64,000 nt of DNA from Martelella mediterranea DSM 17316 (GTDB taxonomy: Bacteria; Pseudomonadota; Alphaproteobacteria; Rhizobiales; Rhizobiaceae): assembly GCF_002043005.1 (NCBI RefSeq), contig NZ_CP020331.1, forward strand, positions 1 to 64,000, in the 5' to 3' direction. The notes below the pieces were generated by a model, which worked only from the letters and a program-made list of their open reading frames with translations, made no database searches and had not been told where the DNA came from. Shown in pieces: positions 35,673 through 48,200 of the stretch. Positions within the stretch are counted from its first letter, which is position 1. Each line of letters begins with the position of its first letter. A program made the translations under genes and the position numbers.

Positions 35673-37383
35673 AGCCGCATCCCCGCGCGAAAATGCGGAA
35701 GGGATGGCGATCGTCGGCATGTCCTGCCGGTTTCCCGGCAGCATGGGGTGCGAGGCCTATTATCAGTCGCTGCTAAGCGGGGCAGACCTGTTCTCGCCGC
35801 CCCCGCGCGAGCGCTGGTCCTGGTGCGCCGATGATGCGGTCGTGGTTCGCAGGATGGGTGGGCTTGACGATGTCTTCAGTTTTGACAACGCGCTTTTCCG
35901 CCTGTCTCCGCGCGAGGCCGAAACCATGGATCCGCACCAGCGGCTGTTGCTGGAGGAGGTCTGGCTGGCGATCGAGGATGCCGGCTACCATCCGGAAATC
36001 TTTGCGCGACGGAGCACGGGCGTGTTCGCGGCGATTTATAATCAGGACTTTCAGTTCTACACGCGGGCGGGCGATTGGGACGAAATCTCGCGCATGTATC
36101 TCGCCATGGGGAGCGCGCATTCGATTGTGCCGAACCGGGTCTCCTACGTCTTTGATCTTCACGGGCCGAGCGAGGTGGTCGATACCGCCTGTTCGAGCGC
36201 GCTCGTCGCGCTCCACCGCGCCGTCGAGGCGATCCGCAACGGCGAGTGCGAACAGGCCGTGGTCGGCGGCGCCAGCCTGCTCCTGGAGCCGAGCCGGCTG
36301 GTGATGCTGCAGGATCTCGGTCTTCTGGCCATTGACGGCGATTGCATGCCTTTCGACCGGGACTCCGGCGGCCAGGTTCTGGGCGAAGGGGTCGCCGCGA
36401 TCATCGTCAAGCCGCTGGCGCGCGCACGGAAGGACCGGGATTTCGTCTATGCGGTCATCGGCGGAACCGGCGTCAATCATCAGGGCGCGCGTTCGGGCGG
36501 TCTGACGAGGCCGAGCGCCGCCGCCCAGGCCGATCTCATGCGCCGGACCTATGCCCGCCATCGGATCGATCCGGAAACGATCCGATATGTCGAGGCGCAC
36601 GGCAATGGCGGCAGTGGCGATGTCAGCGAACTGCTCGCCTTTCAGGATGTGCTGCCGGCCGGCACGCCGGTCGGCTCCGTCAAGGGCAATATCGGTTTTC
36701 TGGAAGCTGCGGGCGGTCTTTCGCAGGTCATCAAGGTGGTGATGGCCATGCGCCATGGCGTGCTGCCCGGCACGCGCTCTCACCGGCACCTGCTGGAGGA
36801 CGAGGCGCTCAGCGATGAGGCCTGCCGGATCCTGCAAGCCGATACCCTGCTGGAGGCGCTTCGCGGAGAGGGGAAGCAGCCGTTCACGGTCGCCGTTCAC
36901 GCCTACGGCCTTGGCGGATGCAACGCCCATGTGGTGCTGAGGGAGCCGTGCTCAATAGCGCGTGCCGGCATGACCGAGGCAGCCTTGCCGCTCCTGTTTT
37001 CAGGCGAGGACGTCACGCAGACGGCAGAACTGGTAGAACGATTTCTGCTCTGGCTTGCCGAAGATCCCGCCGTGTCGCTTTCAGATATGGCCTTCACGCT
37101 TGCAACAGGTCGCCCGGCGCGCCGGCATCGGTTGGCGATCATGGCGTCAACGCCTGCTGAGGCTGCGACGCGCTGCCGGGCATGGCTCGCATCCGACCGC
37201 GCGGAGCGCGCCGAAGGCCACCCCCTCGATGACATTGTGCGCGACTGGCTCGCCGGCGGCGCGCCGGACTGGAACCTGCACCTTTCCGGATCGAGGATTG
37301 GCATTCCGCTCACTGCCTGGCGGCGCCGACACTATCCGCTGCCGCCCCTGAAAGGCGGCGCCTCTGGCGAAGTCCCGGCTTGA
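35656..37383 (+). CDS. Stand-alone ketosynthase lacking the second catalytic His (KS0-like)
   Basis: A 575-residue KS plus linker, without AT, KR or ACP. The active-site Cys is kept (DTACSSALVALH). The HGTGT motif is altered to EAHGNGGSGD, and the second His motif NIGHLE reads NIGFLEAAGG. In trans-AT systems KS domains without that His cannot decarboxylate malonyl-ACP and act as transacylases or other non-elongating enzymes. The C-terminal LPTYPF-type linker is also eroded. I prefer the ATG at 35656; an in-frame TTG at 35644 is possible. The gene overlaps the LLM monooxygenase gene, suggesting the two act together. Confidence 0.9.
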   Translation: MPDISKAASPRENAEGMAIVGMSCRFPGSMGCEAYYQSLLSGADLFSPPPRERWSWCADDAVVVRRMGGLDDVFSFDNALFRLSPREAETMDPHQRLLLEEVWLAIEDAGYHPEIFARRSTGVFAAIYNQDFQFYTRAGDWDEISRMYLAMGSAHSIVPNRVSYVFDLHGPSEVVDTACSSALVALHRAVEAIRNGECEQAVVGGASLLLEPSRLVMLQDLGLLAIDGDCMPFDRDSGGQVLGEGVAAIIVKPLARARKDRDFVYAVIGGTGVNHQGARSGGLTRPSAAAQADLMRRTYARHRIDPETIRYVEAHGNGGSGDVSELLAFQDVLPAGTPVGSVKGNIGFLEAAGGLSQVIKVVMAMRHGVLPGTRSHRHLLEDEALSDEACRILQADTLLEALRGEGKQPFTVAVHAYGLGGCNAHVVLREPCSIARAGMTEAALPLLFSGEDVTQTAELVERFLLWLAEDPAVSLSDMAFTLATGRPARRHRLAIMASTPAEAATRCRAWLASDRAERAEGHPLDDIVRDWLAGGAPDWNLHLSGSRIGIPLTAWRRRHYPLPPLKGGASGEVPA

Positions 37384-37408
37384 CCGGGCGAGATTGACCC
37401 GCCCGGTC
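37382..37408. terminator. Hairpin between convergent KS0 and PKS genes
   Basis: GACCGGGCG (37382-37390) pairs with CGCCCGGTC (37400-37408) in the 29-base gap between the two convergent biosynthetic genes. It is probably a shared terminator, without clear T tracts. Confidence 0.5.
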
Positions 37409-37412
37409 GGCC

Positions 37413-40400
37413 TCAAACCTTGGCAGCCCTCTGGTTTTCGATCTCCTCGGCCATGCTTTCGATGGTTGGATGGCGGATAAACCAGCGCGGGGTGATCCCG
37501 ACGCCGAACAGGCGGGTGAGTTGCGAGGAAAGCTTGACGGCCATGATCGAATCCACCCCCATGCTTGCAAATCGGGCCGTCCGGTCGACCTCGTCCGAAC
37601 GCAGCATGGACGCAATCTCAGCGGTCAGAATGTCGGCGACGGTTTCCGGCTGCGATTGGGCGGTCGGGCCGGCATCAACCGCGACGTCCTGCGCCATGAA
37701 TGCCGCGAGTTCCGCAATGGACTGGTGGCGCAGCAGTTCCTTCGGGGTCAGCCGCCGCCCGAGCGCCTTGTCAACGAGGACGATCAGCCGGATCGCCATC
37801 ACGGAATCAAGACCGATCGCAGAGAAGCGCGTCTGTGGGTCGAGGTCGTTGATCTTCAGAAGGTCGCCGATGATGGCGGTCAATGTGGTTTCCAGCGGGG
37901 CGGATCGTTCCGAAACCGAAATTGCCGGACGCGCGCGAGGCGTATCGCCGGTATCCGGCTGTGCCGGGCTCCCGGCTTTTGCCGGAGGTCTCTTGGTCTC
38001 GGCTTCGGGCATGCTTGCCGGTGCGATGGCGGGTCCCCGGAGGAGCGCGTTTTCACGGTCGAGTGCAGTCCAAATCTCGTTGCTCCGGCCGTAGAGCATG
38101 ATCGTTTCCGGCGAGTCCTCAGCCATCGCGGACCGGAACGCCTGGAGGCCCACATCAAGGTCGAGGAAGGCAAAGCCCAGTGAGGCAAACCATGTGTCGA
38201 ATTCCGGGGTGACGTATCTGTCCCATTTCCAGCGCGACCAGCAGATCGCCTTGCTCAGGCCACGACGGCGGCCCGCCGCGACTTCGCCGGCACGCCAGGC
38301 GGCGAAACTGTTCTGGAACGCGCAGCCATAGGCATAGTCCGATCCTCCGGCAAGCCCAAGCGAAGCCAGCGAGGAGAAGGCCACGAAGAAATCGAGATCG
38401 AGCGCCGCCGTCGCCCGGTCGAGATTGATCGTTCCTTGAACCTTCGCGGCCGAAACTTTGTCGAAAGTGTCCCAGTTCTTGCGGAAAATATAGGCGTCGT
38501 CATGGGCGGTGACCAGATTGACGATTCCGTCGATCTTCCCATGTTCTGTCAGGATCTGCCCGATGAGCTCGTCCGTCCGGGCGCCATCGGTGATGTCGCA
38601 CTGCCTGTAAAGCGCACGCCCGCGCATGCCGGAGGAAAGGGTCGCGATCGCGGCGTTCTGGTTGGCTTCGGCCACCGATCGGCCACAGGCGATGAAAGTC
38701 GCGTCAATGTCCTTGCCGAGCCTTGCGATGAGACGCCGTCCAAGCTCGCCGGCGCCACCGGGAACAAGATAGACCCCGCCATCGCGGAACCAGACCGGGG
38801 CCGGTGTCCTTTCGGCTTCGCCCTCGCTGAGAACGCGCGTCGTCCGGTCCGGATTGAAGCGCAGACAGGCCGGCACGGCAGGCGGTCTGGATGTGATCTC
38901 GGCAAGCGTCAGCGACTGCCAGTCGGACGCAGCCTCCGTCCCGAAGAACAGAGTGTGGAGCCGCAGATGCGCATTCTCGAGAAAGGCGGATTTCGCAAAG
39001 GCGGTGATCGCGTCGATGGCCGGGCGGCGCGCAAAGTCTTCCAAGGCTACATGGAATATATCGATCTCGCGGCCGAACGCGTCTTCCATCAGAGCGCTGG
39101 CGAGGCAGAAGGCCAGTTCCGGCTCCGTGCGGGACGGGTCCGGCGCGTCCGATGACGGAAGCACGATCACCGCCTCGGGTTCGGCACCCGAGCATTGCCA
39201 GACGTCGAGCGACGGCCGGAAGCAATGTTCCTCTTCCGAGAAGACTGACGAGATGACCGTCGCCGTTCCAGCCAACGCTCTTTCGAAGGCGGGCATATGG
39301 GCGGCAATCTGTTCCTCGCTCCGGCCGATCATCCACAGGCATTTGCTGCTCCAGATGCGCGGCTCCGCCTGGGCGGGCCTCGTGCGCCAGCCGGGTCGCA
39401 GGCCGATGAGTTCGGGCTCGGAAGCGCTGGCGACCTCTTCGAGGCGCGGCTCGAACCAGCAGCTTCGGCTCCGCCAGGGCACGATTGGCAGGGAAACGCG
39501 GCGTGCCTGATCGATCGCCGGCCAGTTTACATGCCCGCCCTCAAGCCAGACTGCGACGTGGTCGGGCAGCGACAGTCTTCGAGCGGTTGCCGCGTCGGCT
39601 ATGATGGCGTCGTCGGTCGCAATGCCCGATATGATGGCGTTGAGCCGATCGACAAGGGTCTCGGTATCGGCAACCTTGATGACCACGCGCACCGGCCGGC
39701 TTTCTCCGCGCTGCTGCAGCGTGAAGGCGATGTCCTTCAGAAGGTGCGCCGGGTCGGTTTGCGCCTTAAGTGCAGGAATGGCTTCGGCGATGGCTGCCGC
39801 ATGGTCCTGAAGATCGGCCTCGGTGAAGGCCGTCAGTGGAATGAACATGGGATCGACGCTGGCCGGTGAACGGCCGGACGGCAGGTGTTGCGCCAGCGCG
39901 ACCGATGCATTGGCCCCTCCGAAGCCGAAGGAATTCACGAGCGCGGCAAGCGGGGCATCGGGCGCAGGCCACGGCCCGGTCTCAGCCTGAAGGCTGAGCC
40001 CGTCCTCGAACACGATATGGGGATTGAGCGTTTTGAAATTCGAGAGACCCGGCAGCCTGCGGTCCCGTATCGCCATGGCCACGTTGATGACGCCCGCGAC
40101 GCCCGCCGCCGGCTCCAGATGGCCGATATTGGTCTTGACCGATCCGACGGTGCAAGGGGAAGGCGGCAGATGCCGATCCGCGCGAACCTGCCGGAAGGCG
40201 CTCTTGACCGCCTCGATTTCGATCGGGTCGCCGAGTTCCGTGCCGGTTCCGTGCATTTCGACGTAGGAAATATCGTTCGGCGTCAGCCCCGCATCTTCCA
40301 TGGCGCTGATCATCAGCCTCGCCTGCGCGCGGCTGTTGGGCGCGGTGAGCGATGCGGCCTTGCCGCCGTGATTGACGGCGCTGCCCTTGATCACGGCGTA

Positions 40401-41470
40401 GACGCGGTCGTGGTCGCGCTCGGCATCGGCGAGCGTCTTGAGCAGCAGCACGCCGACGCCTTCTCCCCGCACATAGCCGTCAGCCGCGGCATCGAAGGTG
40501 CGGCATTGGCCCGTTGGCGACAGGACGCCCAACTGTCGGCCCATGATGAACATGTCAGGAGTCAGCAGCAGGTTGACCCCGCCGGCCACAGCCATCGTGC
40601 ATTCGCCGCGGCGTATGGCCTGCACGGCGCTGTGAATGGCAACCAGGCTGCTCGAGCAGGCCGTGTCGATGGCCGCGCTCGGGCCATGGACGTCCAGCAA
40701 AAACGAGACGCGATTGGCGATCATGGCATGGGCATTGCCGGTGCAGGCCTGTGCACTGGTCAGGCCGCGCTGATCGATAAGCCTCTGGTAATCCTGAAAC
40801 TGGACACCGGCGAAGACGCCGACCGATTGACCGGCGAGCGCACGGGGATCGTGGCCAGCATCCCATATTGCTTCCCAGGCCCCAGTCAGAAACAGGCGGT
40901 GCTGGGGATCCATGAATTCCGCCTCGTATTGCGAAATTCCGAAGAAATCAGGCGCGAACTGGTCTTCGCCTTCGATGAAGGCCCCCCATTTGACATCCGT
41001 GCGACCGCTTTCGCTGAAAGGGTCGCCCTCAATGCTTTTCCAGTTCCAGCGCCGACGCGGTATTTCCGTGATGCTGTTCCGTGTTGCGATCTGGTTTTTC
41101 CAGAACTGTTCCTTTGAGTGCGCGCCCGGCAAACGGCATGAAATCCCCACAATGGCAATATCGTGGCCTTCGTGGTCGCCGTGGTGCCGCGTGTCTTTTT
41201 CAGGAGTCGGGGCCTTGGAAGGGTTATCGCTCGCTGCCCAGTGCTCGTCGAGATGTTCGGCAAGCTCGTTCAGGGTCGGGAAGGTGAAGAGCGTTATGGT
41301 GTCGACGGGGTGGCCGAAACTGTCGGAGAGCCGGGCGGCGAAGAGTTTGAGCGATGCCGAATCGAAACCCAGATTGCCCAGGGTCTCATCGACATCGATC
41401 CCGGTTTCGCTGATTTCGAGGATTGCGGCGGCGAGACCCTTCAGGGTCGGGAGGGTCGGGGTCGCGGATC

Positions 41471-41474
<4 letters not shown>
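37413..41474 (-). CDS. Polyketide synthase, ACP-KS-KR-ACP-ACP
   Basis: A 1353-residue AT-less PKS. An N-terminal ACP (NLGFDSASLK near residue 37) is followed by a KS with full triad (DTACSSSLVAIH, EMHGTGTELGDPIE, NIGHLEPAAG), a KS linker ending VSLPIVPWRSRSCWFEP, and a KR (VPGGAGELG; SSLASLGLAGGSDYAYGC). Two C-terminal ACPs have IGLDSVMA and MGVDSIMA. In the KR the Asn of YxxxN is replaced, so activity is uncertain. It would extend an acyl chain with malonate from the discrete AT and reduce the beta-keto group before hand-over to the NRPS. The start overlaps the upstream KS stop (ATGA). Confidence 0.95.
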
Positions 41475-43356
<1,882 letters not shown>

Positions 43357-43357
<1 letters not shown>

Positions 43358-45438
43358 CAGCTCTGGCTTTCCCGGCTGTTCGCGCCGAGCGCGGCCCTCA
43401 GGCTCGCGATCATGTCCTGGCGCGACGTGCCGGCGGGCTGTGGGTCCGGCGGGGCCTCGGCGGGTGCGGCCAGATGGGCGGCGAGCCGGGCAGGTGTCGG
43501 ATGTTCCCAGATCACGGTCGGATCGAGCGAGAGCGAAAACCTCCGGTTCAGCGCCGCCACGAACTGCGCCGCCAGAACCGAATCCAGGCCGATCGCGCCG
43601 AAACTGTCGCCAGTGCGCCGCTCCTTTTCTCCGACCAGCTTTTGCAACTCCTCCATCAGGCTTTGCAGTAGTTCACCCGCCTGCAAGCTGGCGTAGCTTG
43701 CTGTTCGGGGACGGGTCTGCGTCTCCAGCGGCTTGATATCGCCGGCCAGATAAAGGTCGCGGGTCAGGCGGCGCTGGACCTTTCCGCTTGTGGTCTTGGG
43801 AAGAGAGGCAGGCGGGATGAACACCACGTCCGCCAGGGTGATATCATGCTCCTGATAGACCGCTTCGCGCACGATGCTTTCGAGTTCGGCGAAATCCGTC
43901 GAGTGGCGGGCGGTGCGCTCGACCTCGTGCACCACCACGACCGCATCGCCGTTTTCGGTGTCGATTGCGAAGGCCGCGCCATTCACGGTGCGGAAGGCCG
44001 GGTGGCAGTCCTTGGTGGTCAGTTCGATGTCCTGCGGATAGATGTTGCGTCCCCGCAGGATGATGACATCCTTCAGCCGTCCGGCAATGAACAGCTCGCG
44101 GGCGTGCAGCACGCCGAGGTCGCCGGTGCGCAGGAAGCCGGAGCGGTTTGTCCCGCTCGGGCTCTGGCCGAATGTCTTGCCGCTTTCTTCGGGCGCCCGC
44201 CAGTATCCTGATGTGATGCTGCCGCCGCGAACCCAGACCTCGCCGATCTCGCCTTCTGCGCAGGGGGAAAGAGTCTCGGGGTCGACGATCGCGATTTCCA
44301 TGTCGTCGGCCGGGCGGCCCGAACTCACCAGCTCGACGGCGTCGCCGTCTTCCTGCGCCCTGACAAACCGGCCGGCGGCGAGGGCGCGCCTGTCGGCGGA
44401 CACGATGACGGGCGGCTCGCCGACCCGCGACGTGGTGCTGAGCAGTGTCGCTTCCGCCAGCCCATAGGCCGGGAAGAACGCATCCGCGGCAAAGCCGTAG
44501 GGACCGAAGCGTTCCTGGAAGCTGTGCAGCGTCGAGGCGTGGATCGGTTCCGCGGCATTGAGGGCATTGCGCCACGTCCGCAGATCGACGCCGTCCATCT
44601 GGTCGTCGCGGATCGCCTTGACGCAGAGCCTGTACCCGAAATCAGAGGACATGCTGGTTGTGGCGCGATAGCGGCTGATGGCCTGAAGCCAGAACGCCGG
44701 ATTGCCGCTGAATGAGGCCGGGCTCATCATATAGCAGGTGGCGCCGACAAAAAGGGTCTGGATGACGATGCCGATCAGGCCGAGATCGTGAAACAGCGGC
44801 AGCCAGCTTACGATCACGGTATCCTCATCATGGCCCATATGTCGCGCCGTGAGGTCTGCATTGTGCATCAGGTTGCCGTGGCTGACCATGACCCCCTTTG
44901 GGTTGCTGGTCGAGCCGGAGGTATATTGCAGAAAGGCGATGTCGGTGGATTTCGGCAAGGCCGCGTCCCAGGCCTCCGCCGCGTCCTCCTCGATCAGGTC
45001 CTCGATGCAGAGGAATTCCAGCGCGCTGATCGAAGGGTAGGGGCGGGACCAGGCCATGATCTTGTCGAAGAGCGCGCGACAGGTGAGGATCAGTCGCGGT
45101 CGGCAATCCGCCACGATCGCCTCGAATGTCATCCAGCTGCGCTTGTTGGGCTTCGGCGTGTGGGCCGGAACGGCGATCGCGCCGCCGAACAGGGTTCCGA
45201 GAAACCCGATGACGAATTCGCTGCCCTGCGGAAACAGCAGCAGCACGCGCTCGCCGACGGCTTGCCTCCGCTGGAGCGCGCCGCCGATGCGCCTGCATGC
45301 CTCATCGAGGTGGGCGTAGCTGATGTGGCCCTGCTCTTCCGTACCGTTTCGGAGGTTCACATAGGCGATCTTCGGCCCCAGCCGTTGGGCGTTGTCTCGA
45401 ACCACGTGAACGACGGATTCGGGTAGGGTGGTGGGCAT
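43357..45438 (-). CDS. Fatty acyl-AMP ligase fused to an acyl carrier domain
   Basis: The 693-residue protein has a FAAL adenylation domain (IAFLQYTSGSTSNPKGVMVSHGNL near residue 170, VSWLPLFHDLGLIG near residue 210, AYGLAEATLLS, LRTGDLGVLH, GRLKDVIILRGRNIYPQDIE) and a C-terminal carrier (AIGLDSVLAAQF near residue 625). It activates a fatty acid as acyl-AMP and loads it on its own carrier to start the assembly line. GGAGGAG precedes the ATG, and an operator copy lies 74 bases upstream. It is the first gene of the FAAL-KS-PKS operon. Confidence 0.95.
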
Positions 45439-45511
45439 GCGATCTCCTCCTGCGGCGCTTGCCGGTATCCCTCCTCCGGGCCGGCGGCCTCGCGATGCTG
45501 CGCTCAGCCAA

Positions 45512-45525
45512 TAACACTAATATAA
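45512..45525. promoter_or_regulatory. GntR-type operator copy (FAAL/PKS operon promoter)
   Basis: TAACACTAATATAA matches the shared consensus TTAYAYTARTRTAA at 13 of 14 positions and overlaps TATAAT-like sequence. It lies 74 bases before the FAAL start, directly linking the PKS operon to the sugar regulon. Confidence 0.72.
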
Positions 45526-45627
45526 TAGTATTATTCTCGATGTTGTAAATGCGTGGCTGTCCTCAACAGGTGTCACAGCCATGATTCTGATACGTGACGA
45601 ACGCGCGACGCCGCGCGCGTATACCTT

Positions 45628-46491
45628 TCACGCCGACAGGGCGGGGTCGCTTGGGGCGGGGAAGGCCGGAAGGCCGTAGAAACGGACTGCATTGCCGCCA
45701 AAAATTCCCGGATCGCGGGCGAGATGCGCGGGCAGGGCCGCCATCGTCGCGGCCAGCACGTCGGCGTAGTTTCCCGCCGGACGGCAGACAGGCCAGTCGC
45801 TGCCAAAGATGAGGCGTTGCGGGCCGAAAACGTCGAGCGCGTGATTGATGGCGGGACTGAGGTCGTCCACGCTCCACGCCGTGGCGTCGGCTTCGGTGAT
45901 CAGTCCGGAAAGCTTGCAGAAGAGCGTGTCGAATTCCGCCAGACGGGCAAGGCCGTCCTTCCAGAAGCCGAGGTCTCCGGAAGCGATCGGCGGCTTGGCC
46001 AAATGGTCGATAACCGCGCGTAGGCCCGGCACCAGGCGAAGAGTCTCCGCGACATGCGGAAGGTGGAGCGCGAGGACGAGAAAATCGAACGTAAGGTCCT
46101 GCTCCGCCAATTTCTCCAGCGCCTTGAGGACGCGCGGGCGGACGATCCAGGCATCATCGGCGATATCCTGAAGCATCGGCCGCAGGCCCAGAAATTTCGG
46201 ACGTTCGGCATATCTGGAAAGCGTGCTCGCAAACTGCGCGTCCTCCATATCAAGCCAGCCGACAACTCCGGCCACGAAATCCGTCTTTTCGGCGATATCC
46301 AGCAGGAAATCGGTCTCCGCCTGCGTCGGCGCGGCCTGGATCAGAACCGTGCGCCGGATGCCGAACCGCGAAAGAAGCGGGGCGAGGTCGCAGACGAGGT
46401 AATCCCGCTGCAGGATTTCCGGGGCGCCGGGCATCCAGGGATAGTCGCCGCGCGCGCGGTTCCAGAGATGATGATGCGCATCGACAAGCAT
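45628..46491 (-). CDS. COG3618-type amidohydrolase, probable L-fucono-lactonase
   Basis: The 287-residue metal-dependent hydrolase starts with the metal-binding DAHHHLW and has VIDHLAKPPI, CKLSGLITEAD and FGSDWPVCRPAG. Family members include L-fucono-1,5-lactonase and L-rhamnono-lactonase, which open the lactone made by the sugar dehydrogenase. This is the step otherwise missing from the fucose-type genes at 24-29 kb, but the gene lies 17 kb away beyond the PKS operon, downstream of a glycosyltransferase gene whose promoter holds the same operator. Confidence 0.87.
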   Translation of the reverse strand: MLVDAHHHLWNRARGDYPWMPGAPEILQRDYLVCDLAPLLSRFGIRRTVLIQAAPTQAETDFLLDIAEKTDFVAGVVGWLDMEDAQFASTLSRYAERPKFLGLRPMLQDIADDAWIVRPRVLKALEKLAEQDLTFDFLVLALHLPHVAETLRLVPGLRAVIDHLAKPPIASGDLGFWKDGLARLAEFDTLFCKLSGLITEADATAWSVDDLSPAINHALDVFGPQRLIFGSDWPVCRPAGNYADVLAATMAALPAHLARDPGIFGGNAVRFYGLPAFPAPSDPALSA

Positions 46492-46554
46492 GACGTGTCC
46501 GCAAGGTTCGAAAGGCGGCGGCCGGTCGCAGGGCTTCTACGCCGGCCGCGCGTT

Positions 46555-47442
46555 TCAGGTCGTAAGACGTTGATCGGCGAGGGCGTCGTTGAGGTCGAAG
46601 GACTGAACGTCGATCAGCATTTCGGTCTCCATGCGCTGGAACTTGCCATGGAGATAGATCTTGTTCGGACGCGATGAGGCCGAATTGACTTCGTGGGACT
46701 TGCCGTGCGGGATATGGATCGAGCTTGCGTCCCGGCTGAGCTTGAACTCGACGCCCGAAAGGTAAAGGGCGAGGGCGAAATCCAGATCCTCGGCACCCCA
46801 GGTCGCGTAGTTCTCGTCATACAGGAAGCGTTCGCCCAGCGTTTCGCGACGAACCGAGAGGTTGCAGCCCCAGGATATCGCCCATGGCGCGGGCAGGTCC
46901 ATCAGGTTTTCGCCGAACTTGCGATAGGTCCGTTCGCGCATGTCGGCGAACCGGTCTTCAGCCCGGAAACGTTCAAGCATGGCTTCGACATTATCGAGAT
47001 CTAGGGTCTCCAATGCCCGACCCAGCGCTTCGTCTTCATTGCCGGTATTGCTGAAGCCGAAAACATAGCCGATGACGAGGGCGGACGGCGACGAATGCGC
47101 CTCGACATGCGCGCGCACGCAGCCCTGCGAAACAACCACCCCGCAGTCGAGAAGGATGCAAATCTCGCCTTCCGCCAGTTCAAGACCGAGGTTGCGCGCC
47201 CGCGCCAGGCGGTAGCCCTTGTCCTTTTGGTAGATATAGCGGATCTGGCAATCCGCAGTGTCAATGAAGGTGCGCACCAGTTCATAGGTGGCGTCCGACG
47301 AGCCGTCATCGACAATGATGATCTCGAAAGCGTCTGCCGGCATGTCGCTGGCCACAAGGGACTGAAGGGTCTTGGCGAGCATCTTCTCCCTGTTGTAGGT
47401 CGGAACGACGACTGTCGCTTTGAACCTGGTGTTGTTGCGCAT
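46555..47442 (-). CDS. Family 2 glycosyltransferase
   Basis: The 295-residue GT-A protein has VVVPTYNREKMLAKTLQSL at the start, IIVDDGSSDATYEL near residue 50, the metal-binding position LLDCG (usual DxD altered), and a C-terminal galactosyltransferase-type segment YATWGAEDLDFALAL. No membrane helices are visible, so it is probably cytosolic. It is the first gene of an operon with the lactonase and carries the shared operator 78 bases upstream. It may glycosylate the cluster product or a surface polymer; donor and acceptor are unknown. Confidence 0.87.
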   Translation of the reverse strand: MRNNTRFKATVVVPTYNREKMLAKTLQSLVASDMPADAFEIIIVDDGSSDATYELVRTFIDTADCQIRYIYQKDKGYRLARARNLGLELAEGEICILLDCGVVVSQGCVRAHVEAHSSPSALVIGYVFGFSNTGNEDEALGRALETLDLDNVEAMLERFRAEDRFADMRERTYRKFGENLMDLPAPWAISWGCNLSVRRETLGERFLYDENYATWGAEDLDFALALYLSGVEFKLSRDASSIHIPHGKSHEVNSASSRPNKIYLHGKFQRMETEMLIDVQSFDLNDALADQRLTT

Positions 47443-47519
47443 GACTTGTGCCCCTCCCCGAGCGCTATTCCATAGCAAGACGACGCGGTGACCTTTTCAC
47501 GTCTAACTTGAAAATCCTA

Positions 47520-47533
47520 ATATATTAATGTAA
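47520..47533. promoter_or_regulatory. GntR-type operator copy (glycosyltransferase/lactonase operon)
   Basis: ATATATTAATGTAA matches the shared consensus TTAYAYTARTRTAA at 13 of 14 positions, 78 bases before the glycosyltransferase start. Confidence 0.7.
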
Positions 47534-47624
47534 TGACACCTGTCAACGGCGGCTCTGCACCGCCTCCATAGGGGGCAAAACAAGATCTGCTTCCGCAGAC
47601 ACCCGGTTTGAAGGGTAACGCCAC

Positions 47625-47678
47625 ACGAAGGCTCTGACGGCGGTGATCCAAGAGGCCTATATCCAGGGTGTATCTCGG
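47625..47678 (+). pseudogene. IS256-family transposase fragment
   Basis: The plus-strand frame reads TKALTAVIQEAYIQGVSR, matching the conserved Mutator/IS256 transposase segment KALTAVIQEAYxQGxSTR. Flanking codons do not continue the match, so only about 18 residues remain. Confidence 0.6.
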
Positions 47679-47940
47679 TGGAAATATAAGGCCACGTCGG
47701 GTCAGCTTTCACTGGCAAACAACAGATTGCGTCCGGATCCTGATCCTTGTTCTATGTCCTCAGGTAACGCTGTGCCTGCTGCATGCAGGTTGAAGCGGCG
47801 ACTGCACGGGGCGCGGCATTCCTTTTTCCAAGAGAAGGCGACTAACGGGACAGCGCGCGGAAAATTGCCTTGCCAAGGCGAACGATTGCGTCAAGCTTTG
47901 CGTACGCGGTGGCGAAGCGTTTCCCTTGGGTTCCTCGCAA

Positions 47941-48192
47941 TCAGGCAATCATGCCGCCCAAGGCGAGGGTCAGCGAATTGTCTAGATGCTGTTGCAAGGC
48001 GCTTTTGGCCGCCTCCGCATGTCCTTCACGCATCGGGATGAGGAAAGCGAGATGCTCGCGTCCGACGCGTTCGGCATTGAACCGGGTGACGCGCAGCCGG
48101 TATTGCACGGCCATCCGGATCTTGATCGCCGTCACCCGATAGACGTTGAGAAACAGCTCGTTATGCATACTCCCGATCAGCGCGTTGTGCAT
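47941..48192 (-). pseudogene. C-terminal remnant of an FCD-type GntR regulator
   Basis: The 83-codon frame ends like an FCD domain: HNELFLNVYRVTAIKIRMAVQYRLR, then EGHAEAAKSALQQHL before a variable tail. The DNA-binding half and the start are missing. It is unlike the intact GntR proteins at 29.1 and 57.1 kb and seems to come from a lost regulatory gene. Confidence 0.55.
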
Positions 48193-48200
48193 CGACCAGT

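Noticed and set aside
39885..41117. Open 410-codon frame antisense to the PKS ketosynthase
   Set aside because: It is a shadow of the KS coding sequence; the residues follow the complement of KS motifs and match no family.
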